A stretch of DNA of 64,000 bases. Source: Sphagnum magellanicum. Taxonomy: Eukaryota; Streptophyta; Sphagnopsida; Sphagnales; Sphagnaceae. Below the pieces are notes generated by a model, which saw only the letters and a program-made list of their open reading frames with translations, was not told the origin of the DNA and did not search any database. Made by a program: the position numbers and the translations under genes. Location of the stretch: the NCBI GenBank assembly GCA_021904315.1, contig CM038913.1:5579958-5643957 (forward strand), given 5' to 3'. Below, piece after piece: positions 37,500-48,614 of this stretch (within the stretch, counting starts at the first letter, position 1; every line of letters starts with the position of its first letter).

Positions 37500-40400
37500 C
37501 TATTTTCTCTCAGACGACTGGTTGTCTACATCTTCATGTTGCAACTCTTCATCAAAATCGACATCTGATTTCCTTGGCTCTTCTCTGCCCAACTCTTGTG
37601 AGTCAAGCTGCTTGCGAAGCTCAAGGACCTCATGCTCTTTCTGCTGCAGCTTTCTCTGCAAAACATACAGCTGTGGACCATTCTCCAGTTTTAGGGTTTA
37701 GGGTTTAACACCAATAAGAAAGACAACAAACAGAGGCCACCTGGTTGACAAGGAAACTGACCTCCTAGAGCACAGTCCTCTCTAGGTATACTATTTTCAG
37801 CAAAGCACAACATAGCTTGTCCTGTCTTGCCCAAAGTTGCAGTTCTCTTTCAACTTGTAAACAGGAGAGAACAAGTGGAAACATACCATTTGCTGTGATC
37901 TTTCCAACTCCTCATTAACATCCCCAACACTCTTATACAGCTCTGCAAAATTGAAAGTCTATTTCATGAGTGGTGCCCAAATGGCCAGAACCCAAACAAC
38001 AACATATGCTTCAGTCTGAGAAAGCTGCACAAAATTGGAATCATACTTCAAGAGAGTTTCTACAAATGGCCAGAATGCAAACAAATGAGTGTGAAAGACG
38101 AGTTTATACCCTCATAGCATCTCCTAAGCTCCACATTGAGGGATTTTTGCATTGCCAACCTGGTCCCTAAATCATGCAGCTGCAAGCAACCCACAACTTG
38201 CACCAGTCAAGTTTGGGGATTTGTATGCATGCTGAACAGTGAAGGCCAGCATCAAAAATTAACTGAATCAACAAATACATGCACTTGACCACTAACCTTT
38301 CCTTCTGAAGCCTCACGGCCAATCTCAGCATTCTCATCCTGGAGTGTGCGACACTTGGCCATCAAGAGCTTTCCATTTTTACTGTGAGGTGTAAACTGTA
38401 CAGCTGCAAGGTCATCTTGCAGTTCCTTCAACTTTTTCCCTGCAGCTTCCAGCTCTTTCTGTGGTCGAGCCAAAGGTAAATTGTGAGTTAAACATTGTGA
38501 GTATCCACTGCACATTCAGTCCACTATACAATACAAGAAGAAATAGCACTCTCAAGTACATGACTCATACCTTCATCCGTGTAAATTCAGCATGGATGGC
38601 TGGATCCAGTAGCAATCGCTGTGCCTGCATGAAACCCAAAGCAACCATACATTGTAGGAGATTATTGGCAGTGTTTATAGCATTAGCAATGCAGTTGTGC
38701 TCTCCTGCTCAAGTCATCAAACTGTTACAAAGTATACATTCTTGTGATGGCAGATGGTACATAGCCAGACTGACCTGCTGAATTGGTGGTTTTGACATAA
38801 GCTTCAAGTTCTGGACGACACTCTGCACATGCCATCATCCCATGCCCTGCCCTCATTTTAAGTTGCACTGTAACTTTGGAAAACTGCCTTGTATGCAAAG
38901 CTCCTCAAATTCCTGACAAGCACGAATTCATCGAATAGGCAGTTTTAAGACTCTTGATCTGACCTTCAACTCCACAATGTCTTGCTCTGTGCTTGCAAGC
39001 TTCACAACCATCATACTTTCCCTCCGTTTGGCACTTATTAGCTGCAGGTGCCCACATTGACTTGTCAGTACAGAGCCCTAGATGGACTCACATGGTTTCT
39101 TCATCATAGATATTTAGCACTGGATCAAGTCCATTACATGGTCCTTTGAGAGGCAAGGCTCATGGCTAGCAGAAAGTTTAAATCTGGAAAATCCAAACAC
39201 ATAGGATGTGGAGGGACTGAAACACCTGTTCCTTCAAATGCTCTTCAGAAGCTTGCAATGTCTGAATTGTCTGCACAACTACAGCTGGATCTGCAGAAGA
39301 AGTGCCACACATTCTCCTCTGGTGAGACAGTACTTCACACATGGCCCTTGTGGTCTTCTGCTATAAATGCTGACGGAATTGAGGCACACCACAGAAAATT
39401 GCTGATATTAAGCTCTACAGATGTGGTCTTCCTGCATACTATGGGAAGGATATTGTAGGGCAGTCTGTTACCAGGAGATGTTCCAGCAGGGAGTAAGGGG
39501 TGATCGGTGAAAGCACTATTCCACTTCTCCAGCTCTTTGTTTGCCATCTTCAGAGATGTCTGGAAACAACAGCAATAAACAGAGTGTCTTACACATTGAT
39601 GCATAAAGAACCTGACTTGAATCAAAACATGCAAAGAGAAACTAGGAGCCACTTTAGCCCATGAGAAGATGAGATGCGCACCTGCAAGGTGGCAATGGTG
39701 CTGTCTCGTTCCTCCAGGCTACCCATTCCCCATAGATACATTAATGCATGGCACACACAGCTCTACCTTACATACCATAATGCTTCAGCACATTAACAAG
39801 AACTGTCAGAATTCCAGCATGATGTTTCAAGTCTCAAATGTACCTGGCACGGAGATTGAGGATAGTGGTGGTGGCATGATCACTGCCTGGCCCAATTGAA
39901 GACCCATATATCTATTCACCCACCAGCACAGCATAGACAAACACATGACAGTTCAGCCTTCTTGTAACAATCATTGAATTACTAAAATCAATGTGTGAAA
40001 TGCAATCAACATAGTTGTAAAACAATTGCATGTGGCCTGGCCTGCAGGCACAAAGACCTGAGACCTGTCTGCTAGCCTCTGACAGCATCAGAGCAAAGGT
40101 AATGCTCTTCTGTGCTCTATCAGTTCACTGCAGACCTTAAATAATTCCCAGCCACTGACTGTAGGTTGATCTGCAACTATGTATAATTTCAATGCACTTT
40201 ACAACTCAACCACAAACCTTTTGGTTTGCAGACTCTAGGGGAAAATTGATTGGTGTCCTAAAACAATGAGGAATCAGTCAATCACACCAGGTCAACAGGA
40301 TCTGCATACCCCATTCCTCAAGGCTAATACAAACAAAAGCCCTAATTACTAACCTTCTTGCTTGGATACAGTTCCTCCTCCTCATCATCTTCAAGATCCT

Positions 40401-41248
40401 CAAAATCCCTCTTTGTACCTGGAACTCCAGAGGCCACAAGCTCCAACCATGAACATCTAAACCTGACAATTCTCTGTCTAGCTTCCAAACCCAACAAGCA
40501 GCTAGCTGCTCACAAACCCAACAACATCCCTCCAGAGCCCCAGCAATAGACTCCATGCTGCTCACTCTTTGACAAGAAAACCTAAGGAGTTCACTGATAG
40601 ACTTGATGGGATATTAGGGAAGAATCCCTTGACCCCAGTGGAGCTATTGCCTCTTTGTCAAAGATGGACAAAGCTCCTCCTCCCCCGAGGAATCTTTGGA
40701 AAGCCCCTAGGTTTTGACTCTTGAGAAAAAATCCATGGCTTTTGATTGCAATTTCCAAGTCACCAAACTCTCTATGGTACATATCTGGATTTCAAGCCCC
40801 TGAAAACTTCCAAGATGCTCATGTGCTGAACGAAAGACCTTACTAGGGCTACTGCCTCAATAATTCCATTATCCCAGAAACAACAAGGAACTCAAGATTG
40901 CACACAAAGAGGCAAAATGAACACACACCTGTCGATCCATTTTCTTTCCCTATTTCCCCATCAAAATCAAACTCCTCCTGCACTCATCGAAGATGAACAC
41001 CAAATAACGTTTCTTTTAAAATAGAAAAAAGTTGGACTTCACTTGCAGAGCTTGCAATGAATGGGATTCCCTTTTTTCTCCACTCCACAAAACAAAACAC
41101 CTCCTGACCTCCAGCTCATTTTGCAAAACTAATAAAAGCCCACTACCCATTCAAAGCTCAAAACCCAAAGACCAACAACCAAAACAAAAACAAAAGACAA
41201 ACAAATAGTTACATCATCAAATGTCGGTAGCGCTTTTGGAGATCCCAT
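37500..41248 (-). CDS. FIP37: FIP37/WTAP-type m6A methyltransferase complex subunit, 15 coding exons
   Basis: FIP37 (plant WTAP) is a nuclear coiled-coil scaffold that supports the MTA-MTB mRNA m6A methyltransferase. Minus-strand exons are 41248-41213, 40977-40929, 40418-40354, 40257-40218, 39886-39844, 39718-39682, 39559-39472, 39290-39226, 39041-38964, 38822-38775, 38624-38571, 38458-38297, 38179-38110, 37942-37887 and 37655-37500. All phases agree, giving 348 aa (Arabidopsis about 330). Landmarks are the acidic FEDLEDDEEEE (34-44), LNLRASLEERDS, LEKWNSAF and LLLDPAIHAEFTRMK (187-201). The family signature FTPHSKNGKLLMAKCRTLQ then DENAEIG is in exon 12 (202-255), followed by RLAMQKSLNVELR. 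The C-terminus is acidic and Gln-rich. The ATG at 41248 is the first plausible start; the frame is open upstream, so an extra N-terminal exon cannot be excluded. Exon 4 is the least certain. Confidence 0.94.
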
Positions 41249-41490
41249 TACCGCCTCTTCCACCCACCACTGTCCGGACTCAAATTCAGCTGCAGAAAAA
41301 AAGATTTTGTTGCAGGCAGGAGGGGGTGAAAGGTATAAAGAAAAACAAATGAGTCAAAAAGGCTGGAAAGAATATGAAGAAGAAGAAGAGGGAGAAGCTT
41401 GCTCTTTCTCTGCTTCGTTTACTGCAATTGACCTAATTAGGGTTTGGTGCTCTCTTCCTCCTCCTCTTGCTCTCATCCTTTCACTGTAGA
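41249..41490. promoter_or_regulatory. Shared head-to-head promoter region of FIP37 and the RRM gene
   Basis: About 240 bp separates the FIP37 ATG (minus) from the start of the RRM gene's leader module (plus). It contains TTAGGGTTT (41437-41445), a telo-box when read toward FIP37, plus CT-rich and GAA-rich tracts. No clear TATA box was seen. Bidirectional function is inferred from gene arrangement alone. Confidence 0.55.
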
Positions 41491-41780
41491 GCAGAGAGCC
41501 GCTGCTGTGGGCGGTGCATGATATCTGCATTTTGCTCCAATTTTGCACATTACTTTTGAATCGCTCTCAATTTTTCTTCGTCGTCGTGCACAAACGCAAC
41601 AACTACCAGAGGTTCTTGCGGGCCTGGAGCAGAGAGCAGAGAGCCACTGCTGTGGGCGGTGCATGGTATCTGCATTTTGCTCCAATTTTGCACATTACTT
41701 TTGAATCGCTCTCAATTTTTTCTTCGTCGTCGTGCACAAACACAACAACTACCAGAGGTGAGTTTCTCTTGCGGGCCTGG
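41491..41780 (+). repeat. 145-bp tandem duplication in the leader of the RRM gene
   Basis: Copy 1 starts at 41491 and copy 2 at 41636, both with GCAGAGAGCC, and run to CTTGCGGGCCTGGAGC. They are nearly identical. Copy 2 has CCAGAGGTGAGTTTCTCTTG, where copy 1 has CCAGAGGTTCTTG. Only copy 2 therefore keeps a strong GTGAGT splice donor. Parts of each copy also match the MSRB leader at 56.2-56.7 kb (see findings). Confidence 0.92.
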
Positions 41781-42290
41781 AGCCTCTTCTTGTGTTGAGA
41801 ATCATGGGTAGTAACGGTTAGAGGAGTCCTCGTCGTCGTTTTGAAGCCCCTTCAAGCAAAAGCATTCAAGATTGTGTGTTGTGCCCTTGAGGTGGTTGCA
41901 GCTTTGATACTAGCCTTATTGTTTAGAGAGAGCCAATCTTGTGGTATGTACAGCTTTGGTTCCATTGTGCCAAGCATCCTAAATTTCTTCTTCTTCCTTT
42001 CACAATTTGCCTGTAAATGCATGTTTGCTGCTAACCCCTACCCACATGTTTTTCTTTGCATTGAGATTGCCAAAACCCTAAAAAGTGGCCAATCTTGTGG
42101 AATTTGTGCTAAGCTTCCCAAATTTATTCTTCTTCCTTGGGCAGCTTCCCTGTGAAAACATGCTTACCTCCCTCCCCCTCCCCTTCTTCCCATGTTTCCT
42201 TTGCATTGAGATTGTCAAAACGTTTTTAGGTTTAGATTATTGCTAGATTCGAGGTTTCCTGTAGCTGAAAGCTTGTGGCTAATTGTGCAG
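41758..42290 (+). other. Predicted 5'-UTR intron of the RRM gene
   Basis: The donor CCAGAG|GTGAGT at 41758 and the acceptor AATTGTGCAG ending at 42290 place the start codon 19 bases into the next exon. The donor sits in the second copy of the duplicated leader and is homologous to the donor of MSRB exon 1. Confidence 0.6.
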
Positions 42291-42309
42291 TGGAGTGACC
42301 AAACAAGTC

Positions 42310-43783
42310 ATGGTGTGGTGGAGCTGGACTAATCCGCAACCAAATCCAAATGAACGGGATATCGTTGTCATGGAGGGATTAACAGAGGAGGAGATGCATG
42401 ACCGGGAGTTTGCACAACTTGTGCAACGTTGCCTCATGGTGGACAATCTATCCTTTACTATAACTGATGCCATCCTGTGTGCAGCATTGGAGCAGTTTGG
42501 GACAGTGCAGTCTATAAAATTGCTTAGGGATCCCAAAAACCCAGGAAAGTGCATAGGCACTGCAATTGTGGAGATGGAGACTGCACAGCAAGCCGACATC
42601 ATTGTGAAACAGATGCAGGAGTTCATGTTCATGGTGGGAGGGATGCCGAGGCCTGCAAGGGCATACAAGGCGACAGAAGCAATGTTCATTGATCATCCCT
42701 TGAGGCGCAGGAAGTCACTGGAGCTCCGGTTCTTAACAAGGGGGGAACCAGGTGCCCGTGAAGCGTTTCAGAAGCGTGAGATTGCAGAGAGACATGCATT
42801 TGAGAGAAATTATATTCAACAGGTAAAAACTGCAAATCTTAGCTGAGTGAATTCCTTGCCATTCAGTGAGCTTATGCATAAAGTTGTTGGGGATTTTTGT
42901 AAGAACTAGTATATCATGACATCACATTGTCTATTCTACCCAACTCCTGGCTATCAAGTTAAATGTTGACATGGACAGAGTGGGGTAATTGTACAGCAAC
43001 AGAGGATTGCAGAAGAGGAACTAGCAATGAAGCAATCTGAGAATTTTCAGGAGTTGCGGAAAAAGTATGAGAGCATCAAAGATAACAAAGAAATAGATAT
43101 GCTGAGGCAGCTCTACAAGTTGCCAGACCGTGTCAGGTGATGAAGATCCGGAGGGATCTCCTACTTGCCACATTGGCTTCTCAAAATTGTGATCTGTGAT
43201 TTGTACATGATTTTTGACATTTTGCTTCTTGAAGCACAGGTGTTTTCCTAGATCTTATGGTCTTGTTTTGTCAAAGTCATGGATATGGAAAACTCTCCAG
43301 AAACTGGTGCATGATTTTCCCCATCCATGACTCTGAAGATCTTTCAATCTGATGTACCCGAGTTACAGCCGCACATGCTGGAAATGGTTGTAGAAACCAT
43401 GGGGTGTCTGGAGAGCTTTGCACTTAAATGCAAGCTGTAAGATTTATGATGGGAGGGATCTTATGCCTAGGATATCTTAAGGAGTAGGCATACTATACCT
43501 CCTCTTTGCAAGGAAGGATATTCATGGATATAAGGAGCTGCAGGACGAGGAAGAGCAGCAGCAGCAGCAGCAGCATGAAGAACTGGATTTAGCTTTCTTT
43601 GGCTCAAATGATGGAGAAACAGAACCAGATTTGTCAATGGTGGTTAATTGTCCACCACTGCCAATATCATATCTCCCTTTATATGAATGTGAGCAGTTTG
43701 CAGTAAGTTTGCGCCTTTGGTTGAAGCCTTCAGAGATTGAAGCCTTCATGAACTCATCAGTACATGTTTCTTTTGCTTCTTGA
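42310..43783 (+). CDS. RRM-domain protein resembling ASI1-immunoprecipitated protein 1 (AIPP1/EDM3)
   Basis: Exons 42310-42822 and 42997-43140 encode 218 aa ending VR-TGA. The last bases, CAG|GTGATG, also form a splice donor. Using it with the acceptor at 43512 adds exon 43513-43783, giving 307 aa with a Gln run (43553-43572) and a new C-terminus ending VSFAS. The protein has one RRM: RNP2-like LMVDNL (42-47) and RNP1-like KCIGTAIV (80-87). Basic HPLRRRKSLELRF and a helical QKREIAERHAFERNYIQQ-rich segment follow. This layout recalls AIPP1/EDM3, which in Arabidopsis joins ASI1 and EDM2 in controlling polyadenylation at heterochromatin-containing genes. That assignment is from memory and only moderately sure; the RRM itself is well supported. 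Alternative starts are Met21 and Met29. The gene is head-to-head with FIP37. Confidence 0.7.
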
Positions 43784-45900
43784 TTTTACAAGTCCTGCTA
43801 ATTTTTAGCTCACCAGTGGCGGGGGCTGGGCTGGGGCTGTTTGATGATGTTTGTGGAGATGGGAATCTTTTGTGATCTTATGGATTTAAGGCACCATCCA
43901 ACATACACACGACAAAATCTCTGACAGGTCAAAGTGTATTTGAATGTTGTGTTATAGTGTGCAATTTTACCTCCACCAAGAGCCACAGGCCTGGCAGTAG
44001 TGGGCATTTCACATTTTTGAAATGCCCGCCTCTTTTATTTTCCCCCACAATACCCATTGGGTATCATGGGAAAAAGTTAGCCTTGCACGGATTTGCCTAG
44101 TTCTGTTGTAGGGTTTGATTGTTTTTACCTTGCATAGATCTGCCTAATTCTATCAATAAGGTTTTGTCTGTTTTGATCATGTGCAACCTAGTTCTGTTGT
44201 GGGGTTTGATTGTTTTCACCTTGCATAGATCTGCCTAATTCTATCAAATAAGGTTTTGTCTGTTTTGATCATGTGCAAAAATGATGGCTCATTTTTAGTG
44301 CTGGAATCTATGCTGTTGTATTTGCTCTCTCAAAAGTGGATCATAATTTTTCCACTCAGAATAAGGAGCTCATTCAACTAGGCATTCTACCATACATTTG
44401 CTAGATAAATCCTCTGCTACCAGTTGCCTCCCATTAGGGTTCCCCTCACCAAACATGATCTCAAGAATTGATTTTCCACAACCTTCATTGGTCCCTACTC
44501 CACCCCCAATCCCCACAACATTTTCTTGTATGTCTTTAGTTAGACTTCATTGGGTTGTTTCAGCTTCTTCTTTAGCTTCAGCCTTCCTCAACTTTGTGCC
44601 ACTTTGTTTAAGAAGGGACCAAAAAAATTGGTCCTCTTGCTATTTACTTTCTCAAGAGAAAGGCGTTGGGCTCAAATTTGGTCTAAAGTCGCAAAACATG
44701 TAAAAAAAAATGTTTAAAAATGTTCATTTTGTAAAATATGAAAAATTATGTAACCCAATTTGACATAAAACAATATAGGACACAAAAAGGAAAACCCAAA
44801 AATGCATTGAACTAAGTTCGTTAATGGATATTTAAGGTCTTGCGATTTTGAAAGTTAGATATGATGTTTTGAAATTCTTGTGTAGTCCTAAATTAGGGTT
44901 TTGACACATATAAAATATGACGAGTGTATGGTTATGGTGTCACATTGACTCTCAACATTGGTGGATAGCGTGATTAGAGACCTAAAGGTTTAATCTATGA
45001 TTTTCTATCCTTGTTCCGAGCAACAAACTCTAGTTAACCTCACCTAGTTTGTGTGACAATAAAACTAAGCACATGCTCATGTGAGCCAAACATGCATATT
45101 AGTTTGTAATGTGCCCCATCTATGCAAGTTGTTTGTTGGGCTATTTGTTGATTCAAAGGTGAGCACAAAGGGCCACCCACACAAATATTAGCCTTGGTTT
45201 TAGGTAAATGTTTTTATTTATGGAACTTTTGTTGTAGATAAAAAGGAGATTATTAGGGACAACTAAACCAAATAGCCAAATAGTTTAAGGAGAAACACAC
45301 TTTGGAAAGCAAGGATTACAAGCAAGGTCCATGAACACTATTCATTTTCGTAATCTTTGTTTAGCTAGGGGTATCGTTTTTTTCCACAATTTTTTTCCAA
45401 GTTTGTGAAGGATGTTTTAAACAATTTAAATTGGTTTTTATAAGTTTTTTTTGGTAAAATTTGCATTCGTTCAAGACTATTTATAGTGCATTTCATATTT
45501 TTTCGGTTTTTTGTTGTTTTCAAAATTTATGTTAAAGGATTAGGCTTCACTTGGACAAGTGTTTCTTATTTGGATGTTATTTTTTTGTTACAATTGGGAA
45601 TTGTGCAAAATTTAAATCTAAAGTGCGTAATGTGTTTTCAAATTTAGATGGGAATATAATATGATCCAATGTCTTTTCAATGTTATTGGTTAATGTGAAT
45701 AGGAGGAAACATCCTTGTGTTTTTGGTGGAAATAGTTTAGACAATACACACATTGGGACCTTGTGGAAACGAATGTGTGGCATACCACACTTCAAATGAA
45801 AAATACAAAAATTTTGTTGCATTATAAAATGAATTTTCAAATTAACAATAACCTAGTTTTGGAATTGACACCTTTTTTTAATTAAGTTGTTTAAACCATG
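43784..45900. other. Intergenic region downstream of the RRM gene
   Basis: It contains a perfect 10-bp hairpin, GGGCATTTCA/TGAAATGCCC with a 6-nt loop (44002-44027), a second small palindrome ATACCCATTGGGTAT near 44050, and a 91-bp tandem duplication (44097-44279). The plus-strand ORF 44398-44703 is low-complexity Ser/Leu/Pro and not credible. The remainder to 45.9 kb is AT-rich without a gene. Confidence 0.55.
44097..44279. repeat. 91-bp tandem duplication
   Basis: Two copies begin CTAGTTCTGTTGT(A/G)GGGTTT at 44097 and 44188. Both end GTTTTGATCATGTGCAA and differ at only a few positions. Confidence 0.9.
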
Positions 45901-45929
45901 TTAGGCCACAGTTAAGTATTAGAAAGATT

Positions 45930-46660
45930 GTGGCTATTGTTATTTACCAATTTGTTCATGGATTTGGTGCTACACATATGGCCAATCGATTCAATGTGGG
46001 TGCATCAATAATTAAAAAACATGTAGACATTGTTTGTGACGTGTTAATTAACAAAGATAAATTGTTTAATAAATACATCAATATTTTTTCAAGTCAATGT
46101 TTGAAGGACATCATTGTTCGTTTTGAAAATCTTATAAATATATTTAACATTTGTGGAATTATAAATGAAATTCACATTCTTTTGACAAATCTACCAAGTA
46201 AGAAAGTTACACTTGTTATTGTTGGATTTTTTCAATAGGAAAAAGTTCAATAGTATTGTGCTATAAGTTGTGTGTGGTGCAAACAAAATATTTTGGAACG
46301 TTTGTGTTGGCCAACCTAAAAGACATCATGAGGGTGGGCAATTCAAAAGGTGTAGCCTATATGCATAATTGAAGATTCAGAAAAAATTTCAAGAATTAGT
46401 TATTATTATTCAAAAAATGAGATGCACTCCATTTTTTATTAATGATGTAACTTATTTAATCCGTACCTACTCGCAAAAGAATTGGAAGTCTTGTAATCCT
46501 ATAGATGTGAATAAAATAAGATATGATTCCAACATGAATTTAAAGAAGGTAGTCATAAAAAATGCATTTAGTTTTTTGAAAAATAGATAACAAATTTTGA
46601 AATATTTCAATTCCAAAGTTAATAGAACATCATGAATTATAGTTGTTTTTGTGTGTTTCA
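45930..46660 (+). pseudogene. Decayed PIF/Harbinger transposase
   Basis: The frame 45930-46238 gives HMANRFNVGASIIKKHVDIV and then CGIINEIHILLTNLPS. This resembles the PIF/Harbinger DDE block CGAIDGTHI-P. After a frameshift, 46369-46590 gives TPFFINDVTYLIRTYSQKNW and then NKIRYDSNMNLKKVVIKNAF and SFLKNR. This matches the family's second Asp block (GDSAYP) and the YN-xx-S-R-VVEN-AFG-LK-R block. The expected first Asp (CGAIDG) is Asn-Glu here and GD-S-Y is ND-T-Y. The catalytic triad is damaged in addition to the frameshift, so the gene is dead. Confidence 0.78.
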
Positions 46661-47128
46661 CAATTATTGTGAAATGTGGTGTGCACCAAAACTTGGATCG
46701 GCAAATGCAAGAAGAAGATATGATAACTTAATAAGGTTTGGTGTTGATAGATTACCTACTATTATAGAAGAATAACATGCAAAAGGAAAAAAATGAAAAA
46801 ATAACGAAAGCCCTTTTTGAACAATGGGTGATTAATCATCCAATTATAACATGACAAAGTAAAAAAAAAAACTTTGAAATGAAATCCAAGTCTTTCTTCT
46901 CACAAATGGAAATACAAATCAAAATTAATTATCATTACTATTTTCTTATAATCAATTACCATTACTACCATTACCATTTGTGGTCTTTGGCTTTAACACA
47001 TTTGTAAACAAAATAACCTTGTATTGTCATTTTTTTTTTATTATTTTCACTTTGCAACATTTGAAATGTCATAAATTTTGTTATTTCCATTTTTAAAATT
47101 TCAATCTTTTTCATCACATGTATGAAAT

Positions 47129-47937
47129 TCAAGATGAGTCTATAGACAACTTATTTTTCTTCCTTTTTAACCTTTTTAAAAGTTTCATTTGCACACTAGG
47201 TAATTTGCATGCCTTAATGTTAGGGCTATCAAACTTAATAGATGGGGGAGGTCCTACATTTATATTGTCATTCCTAAACTTAATAGTTAGTATCTTAGGG
47301 ATATTAGGCATTCAAAGTGTTCCAACATCCTTTTCATCACTAACATTCACAACTTTAATTTTAGCATTCATCACATGCACACTTTGATCTATGGCATTAG
47401 GTATGCCACTTGTTTTGGCAATATTAAAAAAAATGTTGTCAAAACATTCAAACCATGGCCAATTTAATGGAGGTGCATTAATTACTTCATTCTTCCTCTT
47501 ATCCATTTTTTCGATCTTTTTTCTTTTGTTCACTTCTTTCAAACTTGCTGCCAATTCCACTATACATCATTCAAAAAACTTGCATCCCTAACATCTATGA
47601 ATGCCTTCCAATCGTTTTCCTTAAATGACTTGTGATTGTATTCCCAATATTTGTTTTTCACAATGTTTAATAAGCACAAAAAACTAACATTTGTCAATGA
47701 TCTGCCAACATGTTTTTTCTTGTTTATCACATTTTTGGAAAACCTTAATTCTAAAGCCTTTGTCTCTTCCACATGTGATGCAAGATTATTTTCTCCTTCT
47801 CCATTAAACAAATAACCTAAAAATTTATTAAATAGGGGATCCCCCACATTTAGAAAATATAAATATGGAATTATAATAGATGAGTGAGTTGTTATAAGTG
47901 GATGAACTCCTCCAAGTGCATTGTAAGGAAAATTCAT
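47129..47937 (-). pseudogene. Decayed PIF/Harbinger ORF1 (Myb/MADF-like protein)
   Basis: Minus-strand segments 47937-47560, 47560-47312 and 47311-47129 read as one protein broken by a frameshift near 47562 and a stop at 47312-47314. The segment around LFNGEGENNLASHVEETKAL and NDWKAFIDVRDASFLNDV looks like the DNA-binding ORF1 that accompanies Harbinger transposases. The convergent arrangement with the transposase at 45.9-46.7 kb supports one element of at least 2 kb. I did not find its terminal repeats or a 3-bp target duplication. Confidence 0.55.
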
Positions 47938-48614
47938 GATGTGAAAATGTTAAGTGCGTTGAATTTTGTGTTCTTTGAACTCTTTTGATTATCTTTACTC
48001 TTTAAATTTTGTGGGCTTGTTGTTTATAAGTTTTTGATCCAACACCATTTCATAGCCACAATTAATTTCATGTTTTTCAAACCATAAGGTAAGCTTTTTT
48101 TTCCTTCTATCCTATTCACCACACTCATGGACAAGTTAATGCAAAGCCATTGTGAGGTTCATTTCTTGCAATCGCTGTGCTAATAGGTTAACAATAGGGA
48201 TATTAACTTACGTTGGCTCATTGTCTGCCTTATTTTTGCATCATATGTGTGGTCTAAGATAATATTTAAAACATGATTTTTTTCTCAATTTTGTGACGTA
48301 GTATCATCCACAAAAGGAATTAGCCAAATTTGATTATTAAAAAAAAATTTAAAAATAAAAAACCCTCATATATTTTGCCCACATATTGAAAGCCATTGGC
48401 TAAATATGGTGATTTTTAGATTTTTACAATCCATTATTTAAAATATGGTAATTTTATGTTTTTGGAAATCCATTGTCTAAATATGGCAATTCAAATTTTT
48501 TCCCCCTCAAAAAATCATACCACTTTGGTACATCATTTTGAAAATCAAAATTTTAATTCGAAAATTAAACCAAAAATAACAACATATTATTCCTTCATCA
48601 AAGGGAATCACGAC

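Noticed and set aside
42279..42689. 136-codon minus-strand ORF
   Set aside because: It is antisense to the RRM-gene first coding exon, which carries the RRM motifs on the plus strand.
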